DNA of 64,000 nt. Source: Mesorhizobium tamadayense. Lineage in GTDB: Bacteria; Pseudomonadota; Alphaproteobacteria; Rhizobiales; Rhizobiaceae. Position numbers and translations under genes: made by a program. Each line of letters opens with the position of its first letter. Position 1 is the first letter of the stretch. This document shows, piece by piece, positions 1 to 7,037 of this stretch. The notes under the pieces were generated by a model that ran no database searches, was not told the DNA's origin, and worked only from the letters and a program-made list of their open reading frames with translations. Location: contig NZ_RQXT01000029.1 in NCBI RefSeq assembly GCF_003863365.1, positions 24,881-88,880 on the forward strand, read 5' to 3'.

Positions 1-167
1 ATACGCCCGTAATCACGCGTATAATTGTCGCGCCACTCCTTGTCGTGATCGTCGGGCTTGGTGACTTCCCGGGTCTCGTCCTCTTTTCGATATAGAGGTT
101 TTAGCGGCTTAGCCGGCTGCGGGCTGATCTCCACCTTGGTCGTTTGGCCGGTACCCGTCGTTTTCAT
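1..167 (-). CDS. Small charged protein, partial (runs off window)
   Basis: An open frame starts at an ATG at 167 on the minus strand and runs off the left edge, giving at least 55 residues rich in Lys, Glu, Asp and Pro (it begins MKTTGTGQTTKVEI). It overlaps the end of the preceding small gene in another frame. I recognise no family. The even charged composition and lack of stops are the only support, so it could be chance. Confidence 0.3.
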   Translation of the reverse strand, partial: MKTTGTGQTTKVEISPQPAKPLKPLYRKEDETREVTKPDDHDKEWRDNYTRDYGR

Positions 168-285
168 TAGCCGCTGCCTTACGCTTTTCTGCGCGTTGTG
201 CTGCACGCAGAGCAATGGCCTCCCGGAAGGTGTCCATTTCGGCGTCTGCCTGTTTTCTCGCTTCTATCACAGCCATTAACACCAT
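109..285 (-). CDS. Small hypothetical protein, 58 aa
   Basis: The frame begins with ATG at 285 and ends with TAA at 111-109. A Shine-Dalgarno-like AAGGGGAG lies about 6-13 bases upstream, which is the best reason to believe it. The product is charged and probably helical (MVLMAVIEARKQADAEMDTF at the start, then Ala/Arg/Lys-rich), with no signal peptide or membrane segment. It overlaps the next minus-strand frame by 59 bases. No family is recognised; it may belong to the accessory region extending off the window. Confidence 0.4.
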   Translation of the reverse strand: MVLMAVIEARKQADAEMDTFREAIALRAAQRAEKRKAAANENDGYRPNDQGGDQPAAG

Positions 286-362
286 AACATTCTCCCCTTT
301 TCAATCGGCACTGCCACCGTCTGTTCTCATTATGTTCTTTTTTCGAGCAAAGGACAATCCTC

Positions 363-1997
363 TCACGGAACAGCGTTAACCCTTTGTTTAGGAACGCAAA
401 TCCTTGCTGGGACGCCTGATTTCCTGATTACATCGGCGACATGGCTTGTAAGGCCGACTTCACCGTCAAGGATTAGCCCAGCGTTCGCAGGGAAAGATTC
501 CAACATTGTTCGCAGCGCTTCCAAGCCGTCCTCGACCCTAAATGAAATCCATTTCGACCGCTCTCCTGGTACAACCACATGACCGGCCGATGCACTCCGA
601 CCACGGTGCAACTGAACAACCCAAACTGCGTTGCCGTCATACACCCATTCGAAACGCACGGAACCGAGGGTCGTTGCAAGCTTGTCGTGGAGCGCCGTCA
701 CCTTCTCCACCAAATTTTCAGACAAGAGCCCAGGTCCGACAGTTCCTTGCATGAAGGCCTCGCCTGTGCCCTGCGTGCCCTCGATATAAAGACGGCCGTC
801 AGCGCCCTCAATCGCCGCACCGGAATGCGTGGCCGGCACGCCGCGCTGGCAGATAATAGAGGCGATTGCTGTACCGCTAGGATCTTCGCTGGCCAGCAGC
901 TTGAAAGGGTCGACCCAACCGCGCGTGGTAGTGAATTTTCCGGGCACCTGCTCATTGGGGCAGGTTCGGGTCCACCATTCGCTCGATCCGGTTTCATCGC
1001 CGAATGTAAAGGGCGGCAAACGGCGTCCGATAACCGTCGTCTTCGGCACGGCTACGCCAGCCAGGTGGGCAACGAGCAATCCGTATGCTTTGTCGCCCAT
1101 CATCCTGGAAAAGTCGTTGGGCCACGAAGCTTCGACGCGGTTCAAACGCAGGGGTTCGTGTTCGTCGAATTCCCAATAGAGGACATGCGATCGCTTGTAG
1201 CCACACGGAGACGGATGCAAGCTGAACTCCAGTCGGGCGCCCTTTGCATCACTAAAAGCCGGCGCGAACCCATAGACGATCTCGAAGGCGCGCTGTGCCC
1301 ACGAGGCCGGAAGCGAAGCAAAGCCCGCTTTCTCGACGCCCCGCGGCGTGGCGTCGGGCTTGAACTCGACCACCTGATCGAGAATCACGCCAGAAACGCC
1401 TCCGTCACTTACGTCGATGGTCTCGTTGGCAATAGTGAAGTCGCCTTGCAGGGCGAGCCTCTCAAGCGCGGAAAGCACCTCGTCGCGCGTTTTTAAGGCA
1501 TAGAGGAACTCACGGCTCTGGGTAGCAGTCTGTTTGAAACTGCGGATATTCACCGTGCCATAGGCGCATCGCTCAAAAAGTGCGTCGATGGCCTTTCCAA
1601 TGTCGGAAAAGCGGTGGTTCGGCTCCACGCCCGCCAGGCGACAGTATGCCAGCACTGGGCCAGAGGGCGACGGCGCAAAGCTGACAAACTGCGCGACATT
1701 GAAATGATCGGCAAGCCGATCCAACGTGGCATCCTTACGAAAAGACAATGCCCCGCCGGGGTGTGTCGGTTTTCCGTTCGGAGCCATTGTCAAAACTGCC
1801 GCATCGCCACATTCAGACTCTTGCTGAGTCGCTGGTTTATACATTGCGGACCGTAAACGCTCGGTTGGCAAATGACCAAGCCAGAATGCGCGTTTGCGAG
1901 CGCCATAGTGGCACACTCCTATCCTATGCAGAGCGGCGGCGTCGATACGCAATGAACTGCCTGTGGTTCTGAGAAGCGGGACCTTTCCTGGCGCCAT
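363..1997 (-). CDS. PEP-utilising-enzyme-like protein (ATP-grasp/swivelling-domain type), 544 aa
   Basis: I start the gene at ATG 1997, just downstream of the XRE gene's TAA stop, so the two form one minus-strand unit. The C-terminus (about residues 505-535, GEVGLTSHVADVIRKSGVPA) resembles the phosphohistidine swivelling domain of PEP synthase and PPDK, whose motif is G-G-x-T-S-H-x-A, and the His is present. Before it, FEWVYDGNAVWVVQL resembles the last strands of a PEP/pyruvate ATP-grasp domain. The N-terminal 250 residues I do not recognise. This suggests a phosphotransfer or ligase reaction on an unknown substrate; it is not a canonical PEP synthase, being too short. It lies divergent from the OGG-QueC genes and may belong to the same system. 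Confidence 0.5.
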   Translation of the reverse strand: MAPGKVPLLRTTGSSLRIDAAALHRIGVCHYGARKRAFWLGHLPTERLRSAMYKPATQQESECGDAAVLTMAPNGKPTHPGGALSFRKDATLDRLADHFNVAQFVSFAPSPSGPVLAYCRLAGVEPNHRFSDIGKAIDALFERCAYGTVNIRSFKQTATQSREFLYALKTRDEVLSALERLALQGDFTIANETIDVSDGGVSGVILDQVVEFKPDATPRGVEKAGFASLPASWAQRAFEIVYGFAPAFSDAKGARLEFSLHPSPCGYKRSHVLYWEFDEHEPLRLNRVEASWPNDFSRMMGDKAYGLLVAHLAGVAVPKTTVIGRRLPPFTFGDETGSSEWWTRTCPNEQVPGKFTTTRGWVDPFKLLASEDPSGTAIASIICQRGVPATHSGAAIEGADGRLYIEGTQGTGEAFMQGTVGPGLLSENLVEKVTALHDKLATTLGSVRFEWVYDGNAVWVVQLHRGRSASAGHVVVPGERSKWISFRVEDGLEALRTMLESFPANAGLILDGEVGLTSHVADVIRKSGVPARICVPKQRVNAVP

Positions 1998-2001
1998 GGC
2001 A

Positions 2002-2322
2002 TTACGCAAGAGCCGACAGTTCTCGCAAAATATGCAAAATATGCTTTCTTCGTTCTGGAGCGGCCGCGGCAATTCCTTCTATTAAGGCTTCAACTTCAGC
2101 CTTATCAGGCTCGGACCTCTCCGAAACCCAGGCTTCCAGTTTGGCAGCCATGAGCTTGGAAACAGGCACGACGCCGCGCAGAACCTTGCTAATGTGCGCC
2201 TGTGAACGACCGCAATATGCACCAAGTTGCGTTTGGGTAGTGCGTGTTTGCACGGACACGGACATGACACGTCGGAGAAGATCTTGCACGTTGACGAAAT
2301 CCCAGTAATGCATAAAGTGCAT
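2002..2322 (-). CDS. XRE-family HTH transcriptional regulator, 106 aa
   Basis: A small Cro/C1-type regulator. The helix-turn-helix lies around residues 28-50 (TQTQLGAYCGRSQAHISKVL), where the recognition helix begins with SQAHIS. The C-terminal half is acidic and helical. The start could be ATG 2322 or ATG 2313; neither has a good ribosome site. It lies head-to-head with the OGG-like gene, whose start is at or near 2341 (or 2308, overlapping), so its promoter must lie within that divergent gene. Such an arrangement fits an autorepressor controlling both arms of the locus, which is inference. Confidence 0.75.
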   Translation of the reverse strand: MHFMHYWDFVNVQDLLRRVMSVSVQTRTTQTQLGAYCGRSQAHISKVLRGVVPVSKLMAAKLEAWVSERSEPDKAEVEALIEGIAAAAPERRKHILHILRELSALA

Positions 2323-2340
2323 ATATCGAAGAGGCAATTT

Positions 2341-3164
2341 ATGCAACAGGTCGTCGCGCTCGCAGCCAGCCAGCCGATATTTTTGAATTTGCCCGCCCCG
2401 GACACCGAGGTCATGAGCAACGTGCTTTGGGGGCGATTCGAGGACGTCTTTACCCCGGCATTCTGGGCCGCCCAGGCCTGGATGGACCCGTCGCACGCTG
2501 ACGGAAATTTCTCCTTGGGCAGAAGCCTGGCTGAGGAACTGGCAGCCTGCCTGCTAGGTGGGCATGGCGCGCCCGCAGAAGTCGGCCTGGCCGCCTCCAA
2601 CGTGTCGCGACTCATCTCCGTGAGCACGGTCCCACCCTATCTCATGCAACAGCAGTCGAGCTTCTGTCTCGACCGCTCTCTGTAAACGGCAGGTGGGTAA
2701 GATACAGGTTTGCCAATACAAGGGCTCGCTATTTGGCGGGCAGCCTAGAAGCATTGCCGCATATACAAGAGAGCGAACTGGACGATATTGAGTTGCGAAA
2801 CCGCCTTTGTGCTTTGCCGGGGATCGGCCTCAAAACCGCATCTTGGATCGTCCGAAATCAGCGCGGCAGCGATCAAGTGGCCATTCTCGACGTGCACATC
2901 ATGCGAGCTGGGATCATGATGGGCGTGTTTGAAAAAGGCTCCAGTCCAACGCGTGGGTATTTAGGTCTGGAAGCAAAATTTCTGACTTTCTGCCGATCAG
3001 TAAGTGTCCGGCCATCGCAAATGGACGCCGTTATGTGGCGCACCATGCGGAATGTTGGTCCGATCCTAATGGGCATCTTGATTCCTTCTTCGAATTCCCG
3101 CTCTAATGCTTTGACATACAGTGAGGGAGATTCGGATGTCGGGGGGCGGCGGAGGAGGCGGTAG
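2341..3164 (+). pseudogene. OGG-like HhH-GPD DNA glycosylase/AP lyase, single-base frameshift
   Basis: Two frames together give one protein of the OGG family found next to QueC in immune operons (Cap11-like). The first frame ends around AEELAACLLGGHGAPAEVGL; the second resumes with RPLSVNGRWVRYRFANTRAR and contains the helix-hairpin-helix LPGIGLKTASW with the catalytic Lys, and LDVHIMRAG with the catalytic Asp. Restoring one T near 2596 (GCCGCCTCC to GCCGCCTTCC) joins the frames smoothly. All catalytic residues are kept, so the lesion is recent or a sequencing error. ATG 2341 gives a plausible N-terminus; ATG 2308 is an alternative. The end overlaps the next gene by 29 bases. Confidence 0.8.
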
Positions 3165-3477
3165 GGATGATCTCTCACCGGGCGTCGGCGGTGGCGCCGA
3201 CCAGTGCGGGAAGTCCTATATCGCGCCGATCAACAGCCCGAAAGCTGCAGTGCTGGGGCCGCTTGCGGCAGGGGCGGTCCTTGATGTCGACGTGCTCACA
3301 AGCGGCAGCTCAAGTGCTTTGGTGGTCAAAGATGCGGCCGGCGCCTTAGCTGGCGCATTGACGTTTTTGGGATACTTGACGGTCATCAATTGCATCGTGC
3401 AACAGGGTATCGCTTACAAGGCAACAATCCAAACGATTACGGGCGGCGTATATACGGTAGAAGTCGCTCCGCTTTGA
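3136..3477 (+). CDS. Small protein with Met-Ser-(Gly)7 N-terminus, 113 aa
   Basis: I start at ATG 3136 because GAGGGAG sits about 7 bases before it; this gives MSGGGGGGGRDD at the N-terminus and a second Gly-rich stretch (GVGGGA) soon after. The remaining 90 residues are predicted beta strands with Gly turns (GALTFLGYLTVINCIVQQG, ITGGVYTVEV), consistent with a small beta barrel. No signal peptide is seen. It lies between the OGG and PfkB-deoxyribosyltransferase genes and overlaps both, so translation is coupled. In Qat and type IV CBASS, QueC-like enzymes act on proteins with Gly-containing N-termini, so this protein is the obvious candidate acceptor here; that role is inference. Confidence 0.75.
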   Translation: MSGGGGGGGRDDLSPGVGGGADQCGKSYIAPINSPKAAVLGPLAAGAVLDVDVLTSGSSSALVVKDAAGALAGALTFLGYLTVINCIVQQGIAYKATIQTITGGVYTVEVAPL

Positions 3478-4679
3478 GTTCCGGGATAACGGTAGTCGGC
3501 GGCATTTATCGGGAGCGTTGCCTGCATCCGACATGGAACGCCGTGTTCGGTTCTGCTGGGAGAGCAGCGCAGAATATTTCCCCGCTCGTGCCAGGACGAA
3601 AAAGGCTCGCAGGATATGTCGCTGATCGAATTCGCGATGACGTCGACTTGCTGGCTAAGCTTATTGATTTCGAAGTCATGGCCACTCCGGCGCCAACTGC
3701 GGTGACATTCGACTACACACATACGCTGGCGGACCCATCGATTTCTCCACCCTTATGGCGAATTGCACGCCAGGCTCCTATCCCGATCGAAGACGAGAAC
3801 GTCCTTCGATACGGGATGCTTGAAGGCGACGCGATCGTTCGTGCCAAAACCGCCGTTTACGATCCGCAGTCCGCCTTCAATGGGATCTCGTTCACGGCGA
3901 ACGGATCCACCGCAGACCGGCTAGCAGTAATTCTCAACCAGCTAGAGATGCGGAATATCACCGGCAACGACGACCCGTTCAAGGGTGCCCAGTGATTCTT
4001 CGAGCAGGACAACGCCGAGGTTGTTGTCTTAAAGATGGGCGCCATGGGCGCCCGTGTAATTGCCCGCACCGGTGTGCATGACATTCCGCTCTACAAATCA
4101 AATAAGGTCTGGAAATTGGGCTCGGGGGACGTGTTTTCGTCGACTTTCGCGGCACTTTGGGCGGTGCAGGGTATGGGTGCCGAAGATGCGGCTGAGTTGG
4201 CGTCGAGATCTGTCGCCTGGTATTGCGAAAACCGCTCCCTTCCGCCGCCCGATCCACGGACGTTGCGAATGCTTTCAATGGAGCCGTTGGTTCCCGCAAC
4301 AGGCAAGATTTATCTTGCTGGCCCATTCTTTGACTTGGGCCAACGCTGGGTAGTCGAGGAAGCTAGACGGGCACTGTTACAGGCCGGGGTCGAGGTGTTT
4401 TCGCCTATACATGAGATCGGACCTGGCAAGGCGGAAGAGGTTGCCACGGCTGATCTTAAGGGCTTGGAAGGTTGCCAAGCAGTCTTTGCTATCCTGAACG
4501 GAATGGATCCGGGCACTATTTTTGAGGTGGGGTATGCCAAGAAACTTGGAATCCCGGTGGTGGCGCTCGCTGAGAACGAGCGGGAAGAGGACCTCAAAAT
4601 GATGGCCGGCAGCGGGATGACCATCACGGACGATTTTGTGACGGCAATCTATCGGACGATTTGGAGCCTAGGTCGATGA
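3474..4679 (+). pseudogene. PfkB-type kinase fused to nucleoside 2-deoxyribosyltransferase, interrupted by in-frame TGA
   Basis: A TTG at 3474 (TTGA overlap with the upstream stop) opens a frame beginning with a PfkB-like strand (SSGITVVGGIYRE). The same frame is stopped by TGA at 3993-3995 after DDPFKGAQ, and then continues without shift through FFEQDNAEVVVLKMGAMGAR, the PfkB GSGDVF motif with its catalytic Asp, and then a complete nucleoside deoxyribosyltransferase domain (KIYLAGPFF; DPGTIFEVGYA with catalytic Glu). A TGG to TGA change would explain the stop. An internal start at ATG 4035 could still make the C-terminal 214 residues, including the whole transferase domain. The fusion implies cleavage and phosphorylation of a nucleoside or deazapurine. 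Its stop overlaps queC as ATGA. Confidence 0.8.
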
Positions 4680-5272
4680 AGACAGCTTTGTTGCTTTCAG
4701 GCGGGATGGATTCCGTCAGTATCGCCTGGTGGATGAAACCCGACTTAGCTATCACGATTGACTACGGACAAAAGCCCGCAGATGCCGAGATAGCTGCTGC
4801 CCGCAAAGTCGCTGAGCTGTTAACTATCAAGCATGAGATCATTCGGGTGGATTGTTCCTCCCTGGGCTCGGGTGACATGGCAGGCACAGCTCCGTTGTCG
4901 GCGGCACCCGTCTCCGAATGGTGGCCGTTCCGCAATCAGCTCATTCTCACCTTGGCCGGCATGGCAGCTGTTCGTATGGGGTGTGGAAGGCTCTTGATTG
5001 GCACGTTGGCGACCGATGGCCAGCACGCTGATGGCCGCCCTGAGTTCGTCGAAAGGATTTCCGCCCTAATGAGCTTTCAAGAAGGCAGCATGCTCGTTAG
5101 CGCACCCGCGATTGGACTGGACGCCGTCGAACTGGTGCGGCAATCAGGCATTGATCAGGCTACTCTTGCGTGGGCGCACTCTTGCCATGTCGGAAATTTT
5201 GCCTGCGGCCGCTGCCGCGGTTGCATCAAGCACTTCAACACCTGGCACGCCCTTGGCTGGACTCCTCACTGA
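4676..5272 (+). CDS. QueC-like 7-deazaguanine synthase (PP-loop ATPase), 198 aa
   Basis: The start ATG 4676 overlaps the upstream stop as ATGA. The N-terminus has the PP-loop LLSGGMDSVS, followed by TIDYGQ, both characteristic of QueC, which converts 7-carboxy-7-deazaguanine to preQ0 through an amide. The zinc site is intact: C-x7-C-x2-C-x2-C in CHVGNFACGRCRGC near the C-terminus. At 198 residues it is shorter than housekeeping QueC (about 220-240). No queD, queE or queF lies nearby, so this is not a queuosine operon. Together with OGG and a Gly-rich small protein it more resembles the immune QueC proteins (Cap9, QatC) that attach a deazaguanine to a protein N-terminus. Confidence 0.85.
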   Translation: MKTALLLSGGMDSVSIAWWMKPDLAITIDYGQKPADAEIAAARKVAELLTIKHEIIRVDCSSLGSGDMAGTAPLSAAPVSEWWPFRNQLILTLAGMAAVRMGCGRLLIGTLATDGQHADGRPEFVERISALMSFQEGSMLVSAPAIGLDAVELVRQSGIDQATLAWAHSCHVGNFACGRCRGCIKHFNTWHALGWTPH

Positions 5273-5936
5273 CGATCCCGTACCTCGAAATGAGCCGGGG
5301 ACTTGGGCAGCCTGGCTGCCAGAGGGATCGAAGATCATCACACTGCCTCGGCCCGAGCCACGCGCCGACAAACCCTTTATGGGTGTTCTCGAGGCCAGGC
5401 GCTCGAACCTCGGCGGGACAATATCCTGGCTGCAGGTTTCAGAACTGCTCTGGCACACGTGTCGAACCCGTCAATGGCGTGGTGTTGGACGTGCTGGGAT
5501 TCCGATCGAGCATCGGGCACTACCATCTGCCGGAGGTCTGCATGCAGTGGGCGTGATCGCACAAATGGTAGAGCAATCCGAGCCGCCCCGCCTTTACCTT
5601 CCCGGGAGGCATGCGTTCGCCTGCCTAACTAAAGCCGAAGACGATGCCCACACAGCGAACGCTGTCGATGCTCGAGTTACCGGTGCGATAGTCGCGGGGT
5701 GCACACTCAGGCTGGTCGGTGACTACGCCAAGGTATCTGCAGCTTACCAACATCCCGAAAGTCTTCTGTGGCGCGACGCGGGGATTGTTACTGCCGGTAT
5801 TTGCATCATTGCAGAATGGATGGGCTTGACGAGCATTCCGATTGGTTTGACGGGGTCGTCGCATCTTCGCCGTTTAGGTTTTCCGGCAGACCGATTTATC
5901 GGATTAGGTGCAGTGCATGTCGGGGGCAGATTGTAG
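5187..5936 (+). CDS. SagB/nitroreductase-like flavoprotein, about 249 aa
   Basis: The protein has nitroreductase-superfamily features: VLEARRSN near the start, LPSAGGLHAVGVIAQ in the middle, and WRDAGIVTAGICIIAEWMG followed by GLTGS near the end, as in SagB-type FMN dehydrogenases. These use FMN to oxidise or reduce peptide azolines or small molecules. ATG 5187 overlaps queC by 86 bases and the first 30 residues are low complexity, so a TTG at 5253 is an attractive alternative start. It is the last gene of the plus-strand operon. A redox step on a deazapurine or on the Gly-rich peptide is possible but unproven. Confidence 0.65.
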   Translation: MSEILPAAAAAVASSTSTPGTPLAGLLTDDPVPRNEPGTWAAWLPEGSKIITLPRPEPRADKPFMGVLEARRSNLGGTISWLQVSELLWHTCRTRQWRGVGRAGIPIEHRALPSAGGLHAVGVIAQMVEQSEPPRLYLPGRHAFACLTKAEDDAHTANAVDARVTGAIVAGCTLRLVGDYAKVSAAYQHPESLLWRDAGIVTAGICIIAEWMGLTSIPIGLTGSSHLRRLGFPADRFIGLGAVHVGGRL

Positions 5937-6129
5937 ACTTGCACCCTGCCAGAAATGGCCGTAGCCAAGGCACATTCCGCTGGACTTCGTTACGCACGCA
6001 AGCATTGCTGGGGGTAACAACCCGGCGGTTATCCTCCGCCAAGAAACAGAGACTCTCCAGCCCGCCAAGCGGGCTCGAATCAGTACAGGCGCCGGATTGA
6101 CCGGCAACTGCAAACTGAGGAGAACGACC

Positions 6130-6558
6130 ATGGCAACCCTGGGCACTGATCAAGGTACCGAATCGGACAACGACAAGCTTCAAACTCCGCCGGAGCCGCA
6201 TGAGCACATCTGGGATGCGCTAGAGACCCCGCCCAAGCGGGCGAAGAAGGCGAAGTCGCCCAAAAAGAAAGCTCGTGGAGAGGCCGGTGCGGAGCCGGCT
6301 CCGGCAAAACCACCGAAGGCTGCGCCCCGCGCCGAGACCAAGCAGAGCAAGTCGGATCTGGTGTTGAAGAAGCTCCGCCTGACGAAGGGCGCCACAATCG
6401 AGATGCTGATGGAGGTCACCGGCTGGCAGGCGCACTCGGTGCGGGGCTTCTTGTCAGCGGCGGTCAAGAAGAAGCTCGGCCTAAACCTAGTCAGCGACGT
6501 CGGCAAGGATGGGGTCCGCCGATATCGCATCGATGACGGCGCCAAGGGCGGTGCATGA
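6130..6558 (+). CDS. DUF3489 domain protein, 142 aa
   Basis: ATG 6130 follows a GAGGAGAA ribosome site. The N-terminal half is a basic, low-complexity linker (PKRAKKAKSPKKKARG); the C-terminal half (from about residue 78, KSDLVLKKLRLTKGATIEML) is the DUF3489 winged-helix-like domain with GWQAHSVRGFLS. It is the first gene of the DUF3489-DUF2924-recombinase cassette common in Rhizobiales, and its stop overlaps the next start as ATGA. The likely role is DNA binding as a partner or directionality factor of the recombinase, which has not been established. Confidence 0.85.
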   Translation: MATLGTDQGTESDNDKLQTPPEPHEHIWDALETPPKRAKKAKSPKKKARGEAGAEPAPAKPPKAAPRAETKQSKSDLVLKKLRLTKGATIEMLMEVTGWQAHSVRGFLSAAVKKKLGLNLVSDVGKDGVRRYRIDDGAKGGA

Positions 6559-7037
6559 TGGCCATGCGAGCCAAGCTCAACATCGAAGCAGAGGTCGCCG
6601 CCCTAGGCGACCTCTCCCGCGAGGAACTCGCAGCCCAATGGGAGAGGATCTACAGATGCGCGCCCCCAAAGGGTGTCAGGCGTGAACTTCTGATCAGGGC
6701 AGCAGCTTGGCATCTTCAGGCAAAGCGTCTCGGTGGATTTTCCACCGAGACGCGTCGCATGCTCAGGTCCGCCATAGACCGGGTCGAGAAGAAGATCGCC
6801 GACCGCGACAGCCAAGCTAACGTCGTCGACGACGACATCAAGGTCACGAACGCGCAGAAGCGCAAACAAGCTTTGCCCGGCACCAGGTTGGTCCGCGACT
6901 GGAACGGCAAGACCCATATCGTCGACGTGATCGAGGATGGCTTCGTCTTCGAAGGGAAGATCTACCCCTCGCTGTCATCGATCGCACGCAAGATCACCGG
7001 CGCGCATTGGTCCGGTCCAAGGTTCTTCGGACTATGA
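6555..7037 (+). CDS. DUF2924 domain protein, 160 aa
   Basis: The sequence matches DUF2924: LSREELAAQWERIYRCAPPK and RRELLIRAAAWHLQAKRLGG in the N-terminal half, and LVRDWNGKTHIVDVIEDGF with YPSLSSIARKITGAHWSGP at the end, a stretch seen in phage and plasmid proteins. It overlaps DUF3489 and the recombinase by 4 bases each (ATGA), so the three are co-translated. Function is unknown; constant pairing with large serine recombinases suggests a role in integration or excision. Confidence 0.88.
   Translation: MMAMRAKLNIEAEVAALGDLSREELAAQWERIYRCAPPKGVRRELLIRAAAWHLQAKRLGGFSTETRRMLRSAIDRVEKKIADRDSQANVVDDDIKVTNAQKRKQALPGTRLVRDWNGKTHIVDVIEDGFVFEGKIYPSLSSIARKITGAHWSGPRFFGL

Noticed and set aside
58..279. 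Plus-strand 73-aa frame near the left edge
   Set aside because: Antisense to a frame with a good ribosome site; Cys/Ser/Phe-rich composition is not protein-like.
3993..3995. UGA read as selenocysteine in the PfkB fusion
   Set aside because: No SECIS-like stem is evident after it and PfkB enzymes do not use selenocysteine; a TGG to TGA change is simpler.
4676..5272. QueC as part of ordinary queuosine biosynthesis
   Set aside because: No queD, queE, queF, tgt or queuosine transporter nearby, and its operon partners are unrelated to that pathway; it cannot be fully excluded without the genome.
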